In this document: positions 1 through 8,860 of the stretch, in pieces
How the letters are laid out: each line of letters begins with the position of its first letter
Numbering within the stretch: the stretch's first letter is position 1
From: Clostridium aestuarii
Lineage (GTDB): Bacteria > Bacillota > Clostridia > Clostridiales > Clostridiaceae
Length of the DNA: 64,000 bases
Assembly (NCBI RefSeq): GCF_026735135.1
Contig: NZ_JAPQER010000003.1
Location: forward strand, 372,001 to 436,000
Reading direction: 5' to 3'
Position numbers and translations under genes: made by a program
The notes under the pieces: model-generated
Told to the model about the DNA's origin: nothing
Seen by the model: the letters and a program-made list of their open reading frames with translations, nothing else
The model's database searches: none

Positions 1-789
1 AGAGGTATTAATTTTGAGGATGGTAAAACAGGTGCTTTTGTTAATTACAGAACTAAAAATATAGAGGGTCAAATTATACCAGGGCATTTTCCAGGTAATG
101 CATCTATAATTATGTATAATTTAAAAACTGGAGATTCAGCAACTTTTGCTTGGGGAATAAGAAATGTTAAAGGACTAGATTTTGATAGCAGAGGTAGAAT
201 GATAGCTTCAGTAGGTGGTATGGAAGATAGAGGACTAAGACCTGTAAAAGGAGATACAGATTACATTTTTGTAATAAAGACTAAACAATGGTATGGATGG
301 CCAGATTATAGTGGCGGTGATCCCATAAGTTCACCTAAGTTTAAGGGTCAAAATAATAAAATAATTTCATTTATATTGGATAATCATCCAACAACAAACC
401 CTGAAGCACCAATATATGTTCATAAAAATTTAGGAACACTAAAAGGACTATCTGTGGATTCTAAAGGTAGTATAGGTAAAGTAGATTCTATATATTTTTT
501 TGATAATCATGAGAAAAAATTATGCTGTATTGATGATAAAGGAGTATTAAGCGAAAAATTAAAATTTGATGAAAAAAGCCAAATTTGTAGTATTAAATAT
601 GTAAAAAATCAAATTCTAATAATGGATGCTAATGAAGGAAATTTGTACAGTTTAAGTATAAAAGAAAAAGATACCACATCAAATTTGTATAAGCCTATGA
701 TTTGTTTTATATTAGTAATGATTGTTATAGTAATAATTGCTATACTAAAGCTGAATATGGATAATTGGAACAAACTAAATAAGAAATAA
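1..789 (+). CDS. PQQ-dependent sugar dehydrogenase-like beta-propeller protein, C-terminal membrane anchor (5' partial)
   Basis: The reading frame is open from base 1, so the N-terminus lies outside the window. The visible part has the closing blades of a glucose/sorbosone dehydrogenase-type propeller: WGIRN, then GLDFDSRGRM, a DYIFVI segment and WYGWPDYSGGD, all typical of this superfamily. The last ~45 residues carry one strongly hydrophobic segment (PMICFILVMIVIVIIAIL) followed by a short basic tail, which suggests an extracellular domain held by a C-terminal anchor. The substrate, and whether PQQ is bound, cannot be read from this fragment; many clostridial members have no proven enzyme activity. 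An ATG at 112 lies inside the domain and is not the true start. It ends 21 bp before the next gene. Confidence 0.7.
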   Translation, partial: RGINFEDGKTGAFVNYRTKNIEGQIIPGHFPGNASIIMYNLKTGDSATFAWGIRNVKGLDFDSRGRMIASVGGMEDRGLRPVKGDTDYIFVIKTKQWYGWPDYSGGDPISSPKFKGQNNKIISFILDNHPTTNPEAPIYVHKNLGTLKGLSVDSKGSIGKVDSIYFFDNHEKKLCCIDDKGVLSEKLKFDEKSQICSIKYVKNQILIMDANEGNLYSLSIKEKDTTSNLYKPMICFILVMIVIVIIAILKLNMDNWNKLNKK

Positions 790-810
790 ATTCGAAATGA
801 GGAAAGAAAA

Positions 811-1524
811 ATGAAAAGGAAAATAGAAATAACTTATGGCAAAACTGCCAGAAAAATTTTGTTCACGGTTAATCCTATTAAAAAACTTATTATTAAAACA
901 GAATGTTTAGTTCATAAGTATATTAATAATAAGGCTCTAGATTTGATTAAGAATGAAGGATGCACAAAAGAATATAAATACTTTAATAATTATATAAATG
1001 AGTTAAATAAAGGTGCGGTTTGGGCAGATCAAGATTTTAAGAGTGTTAATCATTTTTATCATGCGACTAAACGAAAAGGATTATATGGATTTTCAAATGC
1101 TTTAAATGAGTGCGAAAAGTATTATAATAAAGCTTTAAGATATTTTAAAATTGGATATAATACAAAAGCTATGTTTTATTTAGGTGTGGCATGTCATTTA
1201 ATACAAGATACAACTGTACCTCAGCATGTAAATAATAAGCTTTTAAAAAGGCATAGAAAATTTGAATTATGGATGATTGGTAAGATAGCAGTTGGTCATC
1301 ATTTTGAAGTTAAGAAAGGTATAAAAAGATATGATGGAATTAAAGAATATATAAGAGTTAATGCTGAAGTAGCCAATAATGTGTATTATAAATATAGAAA
1401 TATAAGATACAAAGAAGAAAGATATATGAAAATTGCAAATTGTATTATAAAACAAGCACAAATTTCTACAGCTGGACTAATGTTAGATTTTTATGATGAA
1501 ATTAAAGAAAAAATACTTCTATAA
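811..1524 (+). CDS. zinc-dependent phospholipase C-like protein without signal peptide
   Basis: This 237-residue protein resembles the catalytic domain of the zinc phospholipase C / alpha-toxin family. Visible ligand-like residues are H36, D75 (in GAVWADQDF), H81 (NHFYH), H129 and D133 (ACHLIQD), H139 (VPQH), and H148 with E152 (HRKFE). The spacings H-x3-D-x5-H and H-x3-E match the family as I know it. Secreted members have a leader and use the mature N-terminal Trp as a zinc ligand. Here the N-terminus is basic (MKRKIEITYGK) with no leader, so that ligand is missing and the protein may be cytoplasmic. There is no C-terminal C2-like domain. The start is supported by a GAGGAAAG ribosome site. 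It lies 21 bp after the propeller gene and ends in a terminator. The substrate is unknown. Confidence 0.72.
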   Translation: MKRKIEITYGKTARKILFTVNPIKKLIIKTECLVHKYINNKALDLIKNEGCTKEYKYFNNYINELNKGAVWADQDFKSVNHFYHATKRKGLYGFSNALNECEKYYNKALRYFKIGYNTKAMFYLGVACHLIQDTTVPQHVNNKLLKRHRKFELWMIGKIAVGHHFEVKKGIKRYDGIKEYIRVNAEVANNVYYKYRNIRYKEERYMKIANCIIKQAQISTAGLMLDFYDEIKEKILL

Positions 1525-1543
1525 AATGGAGGTATTTTTTTTT
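1512..1543 (+). terminator. intrinsic terminator after the PLC-like gene
   Basis: An 8-bp stem (1512-1519 with 1529-1536, one G-U pair) overlaps the stop codon and is followed by a run of nine Ts. Confidence 0.75.
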
Positions 1544-1636
1544 ATGTATAGAAAGTAAATATGTATTAGTAAATTTTAGGATAAGTAGTGATTAGTGTAA
1601 GCAATGACTTAAGATAATATAATCCGGAGGAGGAAA

Positions 1637-2146
1637 ATGAAGAAAGAAATATTAATTAATTTACAGAATCAAGAGTTTAAAGGCAATGTTCTTGATATTG
1701 GGTTAAAGAATTATGGTGTTGTATACAATATATATAAATATAAAAATAAAAATTTTGATATTGAATATATAGAGGGAGATAAAAGATGTAATATAATAGA
1801 ACAAAATTATTATGACACATGTGTGATGTTTTTATCTTTTGGAAGTATAAGTTTAAAAATCAGAAAGATAGAAATAATAAAAAATATTTATAAATACTTA
1901 AAAGATGACGGAATATTATATATTTGGGATATTGATAAAGGATATGGTAAAATATTTGAAGGTAAAATAAAGATTTTATTGCCAAATAGAAAAATAAAAG
2001 AGATTAATGTAAAGAATTTAAATATTTTAAAAAATATTTCAAAAAAAAATACTATTAAGTTACTGGAAAATTATTTTGATATAATTAATTTAAAATGTTT
2101 AGATGATATATATTATATAAAAGCACAGAAGAAAGGGGATACATAA
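1637..2146 (+). CDS. class I SAM methyltransferase-like protein (degenerate)
   Basis: The 169-residue protein has the outline of a Rossmann methyltransferase: a motif I-like VLDIGLKNYG near residues 19-28, an acidic strand end (YIEGD), a YDTCVMFLSFGSI strand, and KYLKDDGILYIWD resembling the post-motif II segment. The glycine-rich GxGxG of motif I is poorly preserved, so SAM binding is uncertain. A GGAGGAGG ribosome site fixes the start. Its stop is one base before the start of the B12-binding radical SAM gene at 2148, so the two are almost certainly translated together and may act on the same substrate. Which substrate is unknown. Confidence 0.55.
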   Translation: MKKEILINLQNQEFKGNVLDIGLKNYGVVYNIYKYKNKNFDIEYIEGDKRCNIIEQNYYDTCVMFLSFGSISLKIRKIEIIKNIYKYLKDDGILYIWDIDKGYGKIFEGKIKILLPNRKIKEINVKNLNILKNISKKNTIKLLENYFDIINLKCLDDIYYIKAQKKGDT

Positions 2147-2147
2147 G

Positions 2148-3833
2148 ATGAAGAAATTAAAAGTAGTATTAGTGGGAGTAAATGCAAAATTTATACATTC
2201 GAATTTAGCAATAAGATATTTGAAAGAATATACAAAAGAGTTAGATTATGAATGCGATATGATTGAGTTCTCTATAAACGATAGAATAAATAGAATGCTA
2301 GAAAAAATAGTGACTCTAAATTTAGATATGGTGGTTTTCTCATGCTATATATGGAATATTGAAATTGTTAAGGCGTTGGCTAAACTTATCAAATTAGTTA
2401 ATAAAGATATAGAAATTGTTTTTGGAGGACCAGAAGTAAGTTTTGATGGCAGGGAATTCTTGGAAAATAATGAAGGGGATTATCTTATAGAAGGAGAAGG
2501 AGAAGAAGCTTTTAAACAGTTAATTGAATTTAAGATAGATGGTGAATTATTAAACATACCTGGATTTTATTACAAAAAAGAAGGAAAAGTTTTCTATGGT
2601 GGAATAAAGAAGAACATGCACATAAATAAAGTTGTCTTTCCATACACTAATAGGGATAATTTGAGTAATAAAATAGTTTATTATGAAGCTTCAAGAGGAT
2701 GCCCTTTTGGATGTAAATATTGTTTGTCTTCTGTTGACCGTAAAGTTAGATTTAAAGATATTCAAAAAGTTAAAGAAGAATTGAAATTTTTAATAGACAA
2801 AAAGGTTACACTTGTTAAATTTGTAGATAGAACTTTTAATTGTAATGAAAAATTTGCAATGGATATATGGAAGTTTTTAATAGAGCAAGATACAGAAACC
2901 ACTTTTCATTTTGAAATTTCTGCGGATATTTTAACAAATAAGGAAATTGAACTTTTATCAAAAGCACCTGAAGGAAGATTTCAGTTTGAAGTAGGAGTTC
3001 AAACTACTAATAACGAAATTTTAAGAAATATAAATAGATATGTAAACTTTGAAAATATAAAAGAAAAAGTTATTGAAGTGAAAAAGCTAAAAAATATTAA
3101 ACAGCATTTAGATTTAATAGCAGGGCTACCGGGAGAAGATTTTAAATCCTTTAAAAAATCTTTTAATGATATATATAGTATGAAACCAGAAGAAATTCAA
3201 TTGGGATTTTTGAAGCTATTAAAGGGTTCGCCAATGATTAAAGAAGCTGAAAAGTGGGGGATGAAATATTCACCTTATCCCCCATATGAAGTATTAAGTA
3301 CAAAAGATATAAGTTATGATGAGATTCTGAAACTAAAAAAAGTTGAAGAAATGGTTGATAAATATTATAACTCAGGAAAATTTAATTCGATTTTAAAATA
3401 TTTTATGATGAAGTTTAAAATGCCTTTTGATTTTTATTATGAATTAGGAATGTTTTTTGCAGAAAAAGGATATTTTGATAGGAAAATATCAGCAACAGAT
3501 TATTATAAAGTATTTTTAGAGTTTAATAGTGAAAAACTAAAAGATGATAATGAGGTTTTAAAAGAAATAGTAAAATATGATTATTTAATGTTTAATAAAA
3601 AAAATTGGATACCTAATTTTTTAGAAAGATATATAGAAAAAGAGGAGATTAAAAGAATAAATAGAATTATATGTGATAATGTACATTATATTAAAAAAAA
3701 TAAATTCTACATTGAAATGTTTAAAATTGATATATTGAATTTTATTGAAACAAATAAAATATTAAAAAACAATGTATGTTTGTTATTTGATGACCAACAA
3801 AATATTATACAAGATATAACACAATTGATATAA
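2148..3833 (+). CDS. B12-binding domain radical SAM protein (DUF4080 type)
   Basis: This 561-residue protein starts with a cobalamin-binding-like Rossmann domain (residues ~1-130, with VFGGPEVS and DYLIEGEGEEAF). A radical SAM core follows, with the cluster motif C185-x3-C189-x2-C192 in RGCPFGCKYC. Later core segments such as EVGVQTTNNEIL and HLDLIAGLPGED are typical of the B12-binding radical SAM class. The remaining ~190 residues match the C-terminal extension I associate with DUF4080 proteins. The canonical DxHxxG cobalamin ligand motif is not visible. The chemistry is unknown; relatives perform methylations, ring rearrangements and similar reactions. It forms a two-gene unit with the methyltransferase-like gene just upstream. 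Confidence 0.85.
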   Translation: MKKLKVVLVGVNAKFIHSNLAIRYLKEYTKELDYECDMIEFSINDRINRMLEKIVTLNLDMVVFSCYIWNIEIVKALAKLIKLVNKDIEIVFGGPEVSFDGREFLENNEGDYLIEGEGEEAFKQLIEFKIDGELLNIPGFYYKKEGKVFYGGIKKNMHINKVVFPYTNRDNLSNKIVYYEASRGCPFGCKYCLSSVDRKVRFKDIQKVKEELKFLIDKKVTLVKFVDRTFNCNEKFAMDIWKFLIEQDTETTFHFEISADILTNKEIELLSKAPEGRFQFEVGVQTTNNEILRNINRYVNFENIKEKVIEVKKLKNIKQHLDLIAGLPGEDFKSFKKSFNDIYSMKPEEIQLGFLKLLKGSPMIKEAEKWGMKYSPYPPYEVLSTKDISYDEILKLKKVEEMVDKYYNSGKFNSILKYFMMKFKMPFDFYYELGMFFAEKGYFDRKISATDYYKVFLEFNSEKLKDDNEVLKEIVKYDYLMFNKKNWIPNFLERYIEKEEIKRINRIICDNVHYIKKNKFYIEMFKIDILNFIETNKILKNNVCLLFDDQQNIIQDITQLI

Positions 3834-3936
3834 ATATGAACAATATATAAATAAATAATAAATAGTGAATTTAATAGAAAAAACATGATATTTAGCGAAA
3901 ATATGCTTAATTTTTTGAAAATTGCAGAAATACTAG

Positions 3937-3966
3937 TTGGAAATTTTAGAGTTATAGTATTATAAT
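3937..3966 (+). promoter_or_regulatory. candidate sigma-A promoter of the V-ATPase operon
   Basis: TTGGAA (3937-3942) is separated by 18 bases from TATAAT (3961-3966), about 120 bases upstream of ntpF. This was assigned by pattern only. Confidence 0.45.
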
Positions 3967-3978
3967 TTAAATTAAATA

Positions 3979-4016
3979 GTTATAAATACTACATTGCTTG
4001 TTATAAATACTATATT
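3979..4016 (+). repeat. 21-bp-period direct repeat upstream of the V-ATPase operon
   Basis: Two 17-base units (3979-3995 and 4000-4016) differ at one base and start 21 bp apart, so they face the same side of the helix. They lie between the candidate promoter and ntpF. Confidence 0.6.
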
Positions 4017-4088
4017 AAGCATTGGTAGTTATGTTTTATTAAGTTAGTTTTAATCATTAAGCTAATTAAAAGAAAGGGTGGTGATAAA

Positions 4089-4415
4089 TTGGTATTAGAT
4101 GCTATTAATGAAATTAAATCTTCAGAAGAAAAAGCAAATGAAATTATAAAAAATGCACAAAACGAAAGAAATCAAATACTAAAAGATGCTGAAGTTAAAG
4201 CTGTGGTAGAATATAAAAAGGTTATAGATGAAGCAAAACATCAAGCTGCATTAATAATTAGATCAGCATCAGAAAAAGCACAAAAAAAAGCTGATCCTAT
4301 ATTTGAAAATGGTAAAAAAGAGAATGAAGAAATTTTTAATGTTTCAAAAGAAAAAATTAATAAGGCAGTGAATTTAGTAATTGAGAGGATAGTGAATGTA
4401 GATGGCAATAGTTAA
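4089..4415 (+). CDS. ntpF: V-type ATPase peripheral stalk subunit (NtpF / subunit G-H type)
   Basis: This 108-residue, highly charged, mostly helical protein rich in Ala, Glu and Lys (EKANEIIKNAQNERNQ) is predicted to form a coiled coil. That is the usual form of the small peripheral stalk subunit that pairs with subunit E. The start is TTG after AAGGGTGGTG. It is the first gene of the operon and overlaps ntpI by 14 bp. Names follow the Enterococcus hirae ntp scheme; the same gene is called subunit G or H elsewhere. Sequence conservation in this family is low, so the assignment leans on position and composition. Confidence 0.8.
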   Translation: MVLDAINEIKSSEEKANEIIKNAQNERNQILKDAEVKAVVEYKKVIDEAKHQAALIIRSASEKAQKKADPIFENGKKENEEIFNVSKEKINKAVNLVIERIVNVDGNS

Positions 4416-6357
4416 AATGAATAAATTCACATTATTTGCCTTTGCAAATCAAAAAGAATCCTTGCTTAAAAATCTACAGCAGTTTGAAGGTGTACAATTT
4501 GTAGATCTTCAAACTAAGCTGGAAGATGAGGAGTTAACCTTTTTGAAAAGTGCTGTAGATGACAAGAAGATTCTCCAAAATGAAAATGAATTGTCAAAGA
4601 TAAAATTTTCGTTAGACTTTTTAAAACCTTATAGGGAGAAAGAAAGTGGAATTGCAGCACTTAAAAAAGGCAAAAGAATTATTACTTTCGATGAGTTAGA
4701 AAAACAAATTAAAAACATAGATTGGTTATCAATTTATGAAGAATTAAAACAAAAAGAAGAAAAACAAAATTCCCTTAGTAATGAAAAAACAAAAATTGAA
4801 GCTGAAATTAAATCGTTATCACCTTGGGTTAATTTTAATTGTTCTTTTGAACAATTAAAGAATTTAAAATATACTTCTTATTTTTTAGGTATTATACCAT
4901 CAAAATTAAAAGAAGTTTTTAGCAAAGAGTTTCAAGCGGAATTAGATTATTCATATTTAGAGTTTATAAACCAAGGAAAAGATGAGACATATATTTTAGC
5001 AATAGTAACTAAAGAGTTAGAAAATAAAAGTGTTGAAATGTTAAAAAAATATGGGTTTACAAAAGTAAGTTTTAAATATAATGAAAGCCCTATTAATATA
5101 ATTAAAAACTATGAAAATAGAATTAAAGAAATAGAAGAAGAAAAAAATAAAATTGTAAGACAATTAAAAAAATTAAAAGATTATGAAGAAAAACTCCAAT
5201 TAGCTTATGAATACTATTCTAATAAGCTTGAGAGAACAAAAGTAAATAAAAACTTTATAAAAACAAGTAATATAGTTGTAATTGAAGGGTGGACTACTTT
5301 AGATTCAAATATAGAGCTTGAGGACATAATTAAAAATACAGCAGGAAATGATTATTATTTAGAATTTGCAGAACCTCAAGATAGTGATGATGTTCCAATT
5401 TTATTAAAGAATAATAGTTTTGTAGAACCTTTTGAAAGTGTAACTAGAATGTATTCATTACCTAATTATAGGGAAATAGACCCAACTCCAATAATGTCAA
5501 TATTCTATGTTGTATTTTTTGGGATGATGTTATCAGATGCAGCTTATGGAATAATTCTAGTCCTTGGAACTTTATTTGCATTAAAGAAATTCCCACTTGA
5601 AAAAGGAATGAAGAATTTCATGAAACTATTTTGTTATTTAGGTATATCAACTACTGTTTGGGGAGTAATATATGGTGGATGGTTTGGAGATGCACCTAAA
5701 AAGCTTTTTAATATTCAACCTAAATATTTATTAAGTCCATCAGAAGGGATAATGACTGTACTAAAGCTTGCAGTTGTATTAGGTGTTATTCATATTTTTG
5801 TAGGACTTGGAATGAAGGCTTATATTTTAATAAGAGAAAAAAAATACTTGGATGTAATTTTTGATGTAGGTTTATGGTATATATCTTTAATAGGTATTTT
5901 TATGATGTTATTAAAGGTTGGAGGTTCAGCAGGAAAAGTTTTAATGATAATTGGTTTTGTAGGGTTAGTTTTAACTCAAGGAAGAGATGCAAAAACAATT
6001 GGAGGTAAGATTGGTGGAGGAATATATGGCTTATATGGAATTACAAGTTATATTGGCGATATAGTTTCTTATTCAAGACTTTTAGCTTTGGGACTTGCTA
6101 CAGGATTTATAGCCAATGCATTTAACTTAATGATAACTTTAATACCAGCAGGGATTACAAGAATTATAGCAGGAGTAATTATATTTACAATTGGTCATTT
6201 GTTTAATTTAGGTATTAATGCACTTGGTGCTTATGTTCACACAAGTAGATTACAATATTTAGAATTTTTCAATAAGTTTTATGAAGGTGGAGGAAAACCA
6301 TTTACTCCATTTGAAGCTACAAATAAATTTGTTAATGTTATGGAAGCAGAGAAATAA
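4402..6357 (+). CDS. ntpI: V-type ATPase membrane subunit a (NtpI)
   Basis: At 651 residues the protein is full length. Residues ~1-340 form the cytoplasmic arm with long coiled-coil stretches. From PNYREIDPTPIMSIFYVVFFGMMLSDAAYG onward there is a membrane domain of about eight helices. The two signature segments SYSRLLALGL and HTSRLQYLEFF contain conserved arginines of the ion half-channels that face the rotor ring. It carries ions between the half-channels and the NtpK ring. The start overlaps ntpF, consistent with coupled translation. Nothing is truncated. Confidence 0.95.
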   Translation: MAIVKMNKFTLFAFANQKESLLKNLQQFEGVQFVDLQTKLEDEELTFLKSAVDDKKILQNENELSKIKFSLDFLKPYREKESGIAALKKGKRIITFDELEKQIKNIDWLSIYEELKQKEEKQNSLSNEKTKIEAEIKSLSPWVNFNCSFEQLKNLKYTSYFLGIIPSKLKEVFSKEFQAELDYSYLEFINQGKDETYILAIVTKELENKSVEMLKKYGFTKVSFKYNESPINIIKNYENRIKEIEEEKNKIVRQLKKLKDYEEKLQLAYEYYSNKLERTKVNKNFIKTSNIVVIEGWTTLDSNIELEDIIKNTAGNDYYLEFAEPQDSDDVPILLKNNSFVEPFESVTRMYSLPNYREIDPTPIMSIFYVVFFGMMLSDAAYGIILVLGTLFALKKFPLEKGMKNFMKLFCYLGISTTVWGVIYGGWFGDAPKKLFNIQPKYLLSPSEGIMTVLKLAVVLGVIHIFVGLGMKAYILIREKKYLDVIFDVGLWYISLIGIFMMLLKVGGSAGKVLMIIGFVGLVLTQGRDAKTIGGKIGGGIYGLYGITSYIGDIVSYSRLLALGLATGFIANAFNLMITLIPAGITRIIAGVIIFTIGHLFNLGINALGAYVHTSRLQYLEFFNKFYEGGGKPFTPFEATNKFVNVMEAEK

Positions 6358-6392
6358 CTAAAAAATTATAAAAATATTATGAAAATTATTAG

Positions 6393-6908
<516 letters not shown>

Positions 6909-6928
6909 AAGTTAGGATGTGAATACAC

Positions 6929-7525
6929 ATGTCTAGTATTAATAATTTGACATCAAAAATAATTGAAGATGCAAACAATACTTATAAACAATTAATTGAA
7001 GATGCTAAGAGTAAAGAAAAAGATTTAATAAATAAAAGAATATTAGAAGCTGAAAAAGAGAAAAAAAGTATAATTTCTAAAGCAGAAAGTGAAGCGAAAA
7101 CAAAAGCTGAAAGAATAATTTCAAATGCGGAGCTTCAAGTTAGAAATATGAAACTAGATGCAAAACAACAAATGTTAGATAAAGTTTTTCAAATTGCACT
7201 TGAAAAATTAAGCGAATTTTCTCAAAAAGATACTTTAAAGTTTATAAGAGAAAGTATATTATTGCTTGATATAGATGGTGATGAAGAATTAATAATTGGA
7301 GAGAATTGTAATGAAGTAACTCCTGAATTCATAAGTGAGTTAAATAAAGCGCTAAAAGCTCAAGGTAAATTGGGAATTTTAAAGTTAAGTTCTGAAAGAA
7401 GAAACATAAAAGGGGGATATATTCTATCTAAAAATGGTATAGAGATAAATAATACATTTGAAGCATTGACTATGTCCTTAAGAGATGAGCTTGAATCTGA
7501 AGTGGCAAGTGCTTTGTTTAGCTAA
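6929..7525 (+). CDS. ntpE: V-type ATPase subunit E (NtpE), peripheral stalk
   Basis: This 198-residue protein has a long N-terminal helix rich in Lys, Glu and Ala (residues ~1-95) and a compact C-terminal alpha/beta domain (GDEELIIGEN, KGGYILSKNGIEINNTFEAL). The C-terminal segment with GGYIL and a following IE.N.TF is the recognisable part of the E family. It forms the stator stalk together with the first gene of the operon. It lies 20 bp after ntpK and 14 bp before ntpC. Confidence 0.92.
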   Translation: MSSINNLTSKIIEDANNTYKQLIEDAKSKEKDLINKRILEAEKEKKSIISKAESEAKTKAERIISNAELQVRNMKLDAKQQMLDKVFQIALEKLSEFSQKDTLKFIRESILLLDIDGDEELIIGENCNEVTPEFISELNKALKAQGKLGILKLSSERRNIKGGYILSKNGIEINNTFEALTMSLRDELESEVASALFS

Positions 7526-7539
7526 AGGAGGAGAACTCA

Positions 7540-8541
7540 ATGAGTAATATAAATTATGTTCAGGCTGTACCTAGAATTAGAGCATTAGAAAATAGACTTC
7601 TCGATAAGGCTAAATTAGAGAGAATGATAGAAGGAAATTCATCAGAAGAAACTTTTAAAGTACTTGAAGAGACTGAATATGGTTTGTTAATGGCAAACGT
7701 TAAAAGAACAGAAGAGTATGAAATAGTGTTAAGTGAAGCTCTTAAAAAACTATATTCTTTTATGTATGAGGTTTCACCAGATAAAAATTTAATTGATATC
7801 ATGAGTTTAAGATATGATTATCATAATATTAAGGTGCTATTAAAAGGAATTGCTTTAAATAAGGATTTGAGTGAACTACTGATTCCTGTGGGAACAATAC
7901 CAGTTGATGAAATGAAAATGTATATTTCTACAGAGGACTATAGAGAATTACCTAATATAATGAAAGAATCAATAGAAGAAGCTCAAGAAATTTTTGAAGA
8001 TAACAGAGATCCTCAACAAATAGATATAATATTAGATAGGCATATGTATAAGGATATGTTTGCTAGGGCTCGAGTTTTGAATGAGCCATATATGTTGAAT
8101 TTTTTAAATATGAATGTAGATTTAATAAATCTAAAAACTTTACTTAGAGTGAAAAAGCAAAATAAATCCAGAAAGTTTTTAGAAAGTGTTTTAATAGAAG
8201 GCGGTAAATTAGAAAAAGAGACTTTAATCAATATGTTAAATGAATCTGATGATAATATTGTCAGTAAGTTACAGTATACAGATTATAATGAAATTATGAA
8301 GCTGGGAATGGAGAATTATCTGCAAAATGGCAATTTTAATGTACTAGAAAAGCTTTCTGATAATTTTATTATGAATTTTATAAAGGATTCAAAATATGTT
8401 AGTTTTGGAATAGAACCATTACTTGCCTATATCTTCGCTAAGGAAAATGAAATTAAAATAATAAGAATTATAATGGTTGGAAAGCTTAATGATATCAATG
8501 CTGATGTTATAAGAGAAAGGCTGCGTGATATTTATGTATAA
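7540..8541 (+). CDS. ntpC: V-type ATPase subunit C/d (NtpC)
   Basis: This 333-residue, all-helical protein has the features of archaeal/bacterial subunit C (eukaryotic d): the N-terminal [16 protein letters not shown], the middle [14 protein letters not shown], an internally similar [15 protein letters not shown], and the C-terminal [22 protein letters not shown]. The protein forms the socket that joins the central shaft to the membrane ring. A strong AAAGGAGGAG site precedes the ATG. Its stop codon overlaps the start of ntpG. Confidence 0.93.
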   Translation: MSNINYVQAVPRIRALENRLLDKAKLERMIEGNSSEETFKVLEETEYGLLMANVKRTEEYEIVLSEALKKLYSFMYEVSPDKNLIDIMSLRYDYHNIKVLLKGIALNKDLSELLIPVGTIPVDEMKMYISTEDYRELPNIMKESIEEAQEIFEDNRDPQQIDIILDRHMYKDMFARARVLNEPYMLNFLNMNVDLINLKTLLRVKKQNKSRKFLESVLIEGGKLEKETLINMLNESDDNIVSKLQYTDYNEIMKLGMENYLQNGNFNVLEKLSDNFIMNFIKDSKYVSFGIEPLLAYIFAKENEIKIIRIIMVGKLNDINADVIRERLRDIYV

Positions 8542-8842
8542 GATAGGAGTTGTCGGGGATAAAGATTCAGTTCTTGCATTTAAAGCAATTGGAATTGATG
8601 TATACCCTGTTATTGAAGCAGCTGAAGCTCAAAAAACTATTGATAAAATGGCTATGGAGAAATATGCAGTTATATTTGTTACTGAGCAAGTTGCTAAAGA
8701 TATAGAGGAAACTGTTGAAAGATATAATAGGCAAATGATTCCAGCTATTATATTAATTCCAAGTAATAAGGGTTCATTGAATATAGGTATGCAGAGAATA
8801 AAAGATAATGTAGAAAAAGCTGTAGGAGTTAATATTTTATAA
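8534..8842 (+). CDS. ntpG: V-type ATPase subunit F (NtpG), central shaft
   Basis: I chose the ATG at 8534, giving 102 residues beginning [12 protein letters not shown], which is where subunit F proteins normally begin. A GTG at 8525 would add three residues. The small Rossmann-like protein shows the typical order [15 protein letters not shown], a [11 protein letters not shown] strand, and [10 protein letters not shown] toward the C-terminus. It binds the D subunit in the rotor shaft. The start overlaps the end of ntpC by 8 bp. Confidence 0.92.
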   Translation: MYKIGVVGDKDSVLAFKAIGIDVYPVIEAAEAQKTIDKMAMEKYAVIFVTEQVAKDIEETVERYNRQMIPAIILIPSNKGSLNIGMQRIKDNVEKAVGVNIL

Positions 8843-8860
8843 GGAAGGTAGGTAGGTAAC

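Noticed and set aside
4070-4090. T-box-like GGGTGG before ntpF
   Set aside because: It is simply the ribosome binding site region; no specifier stem or antiterminator structure is visible upstream.
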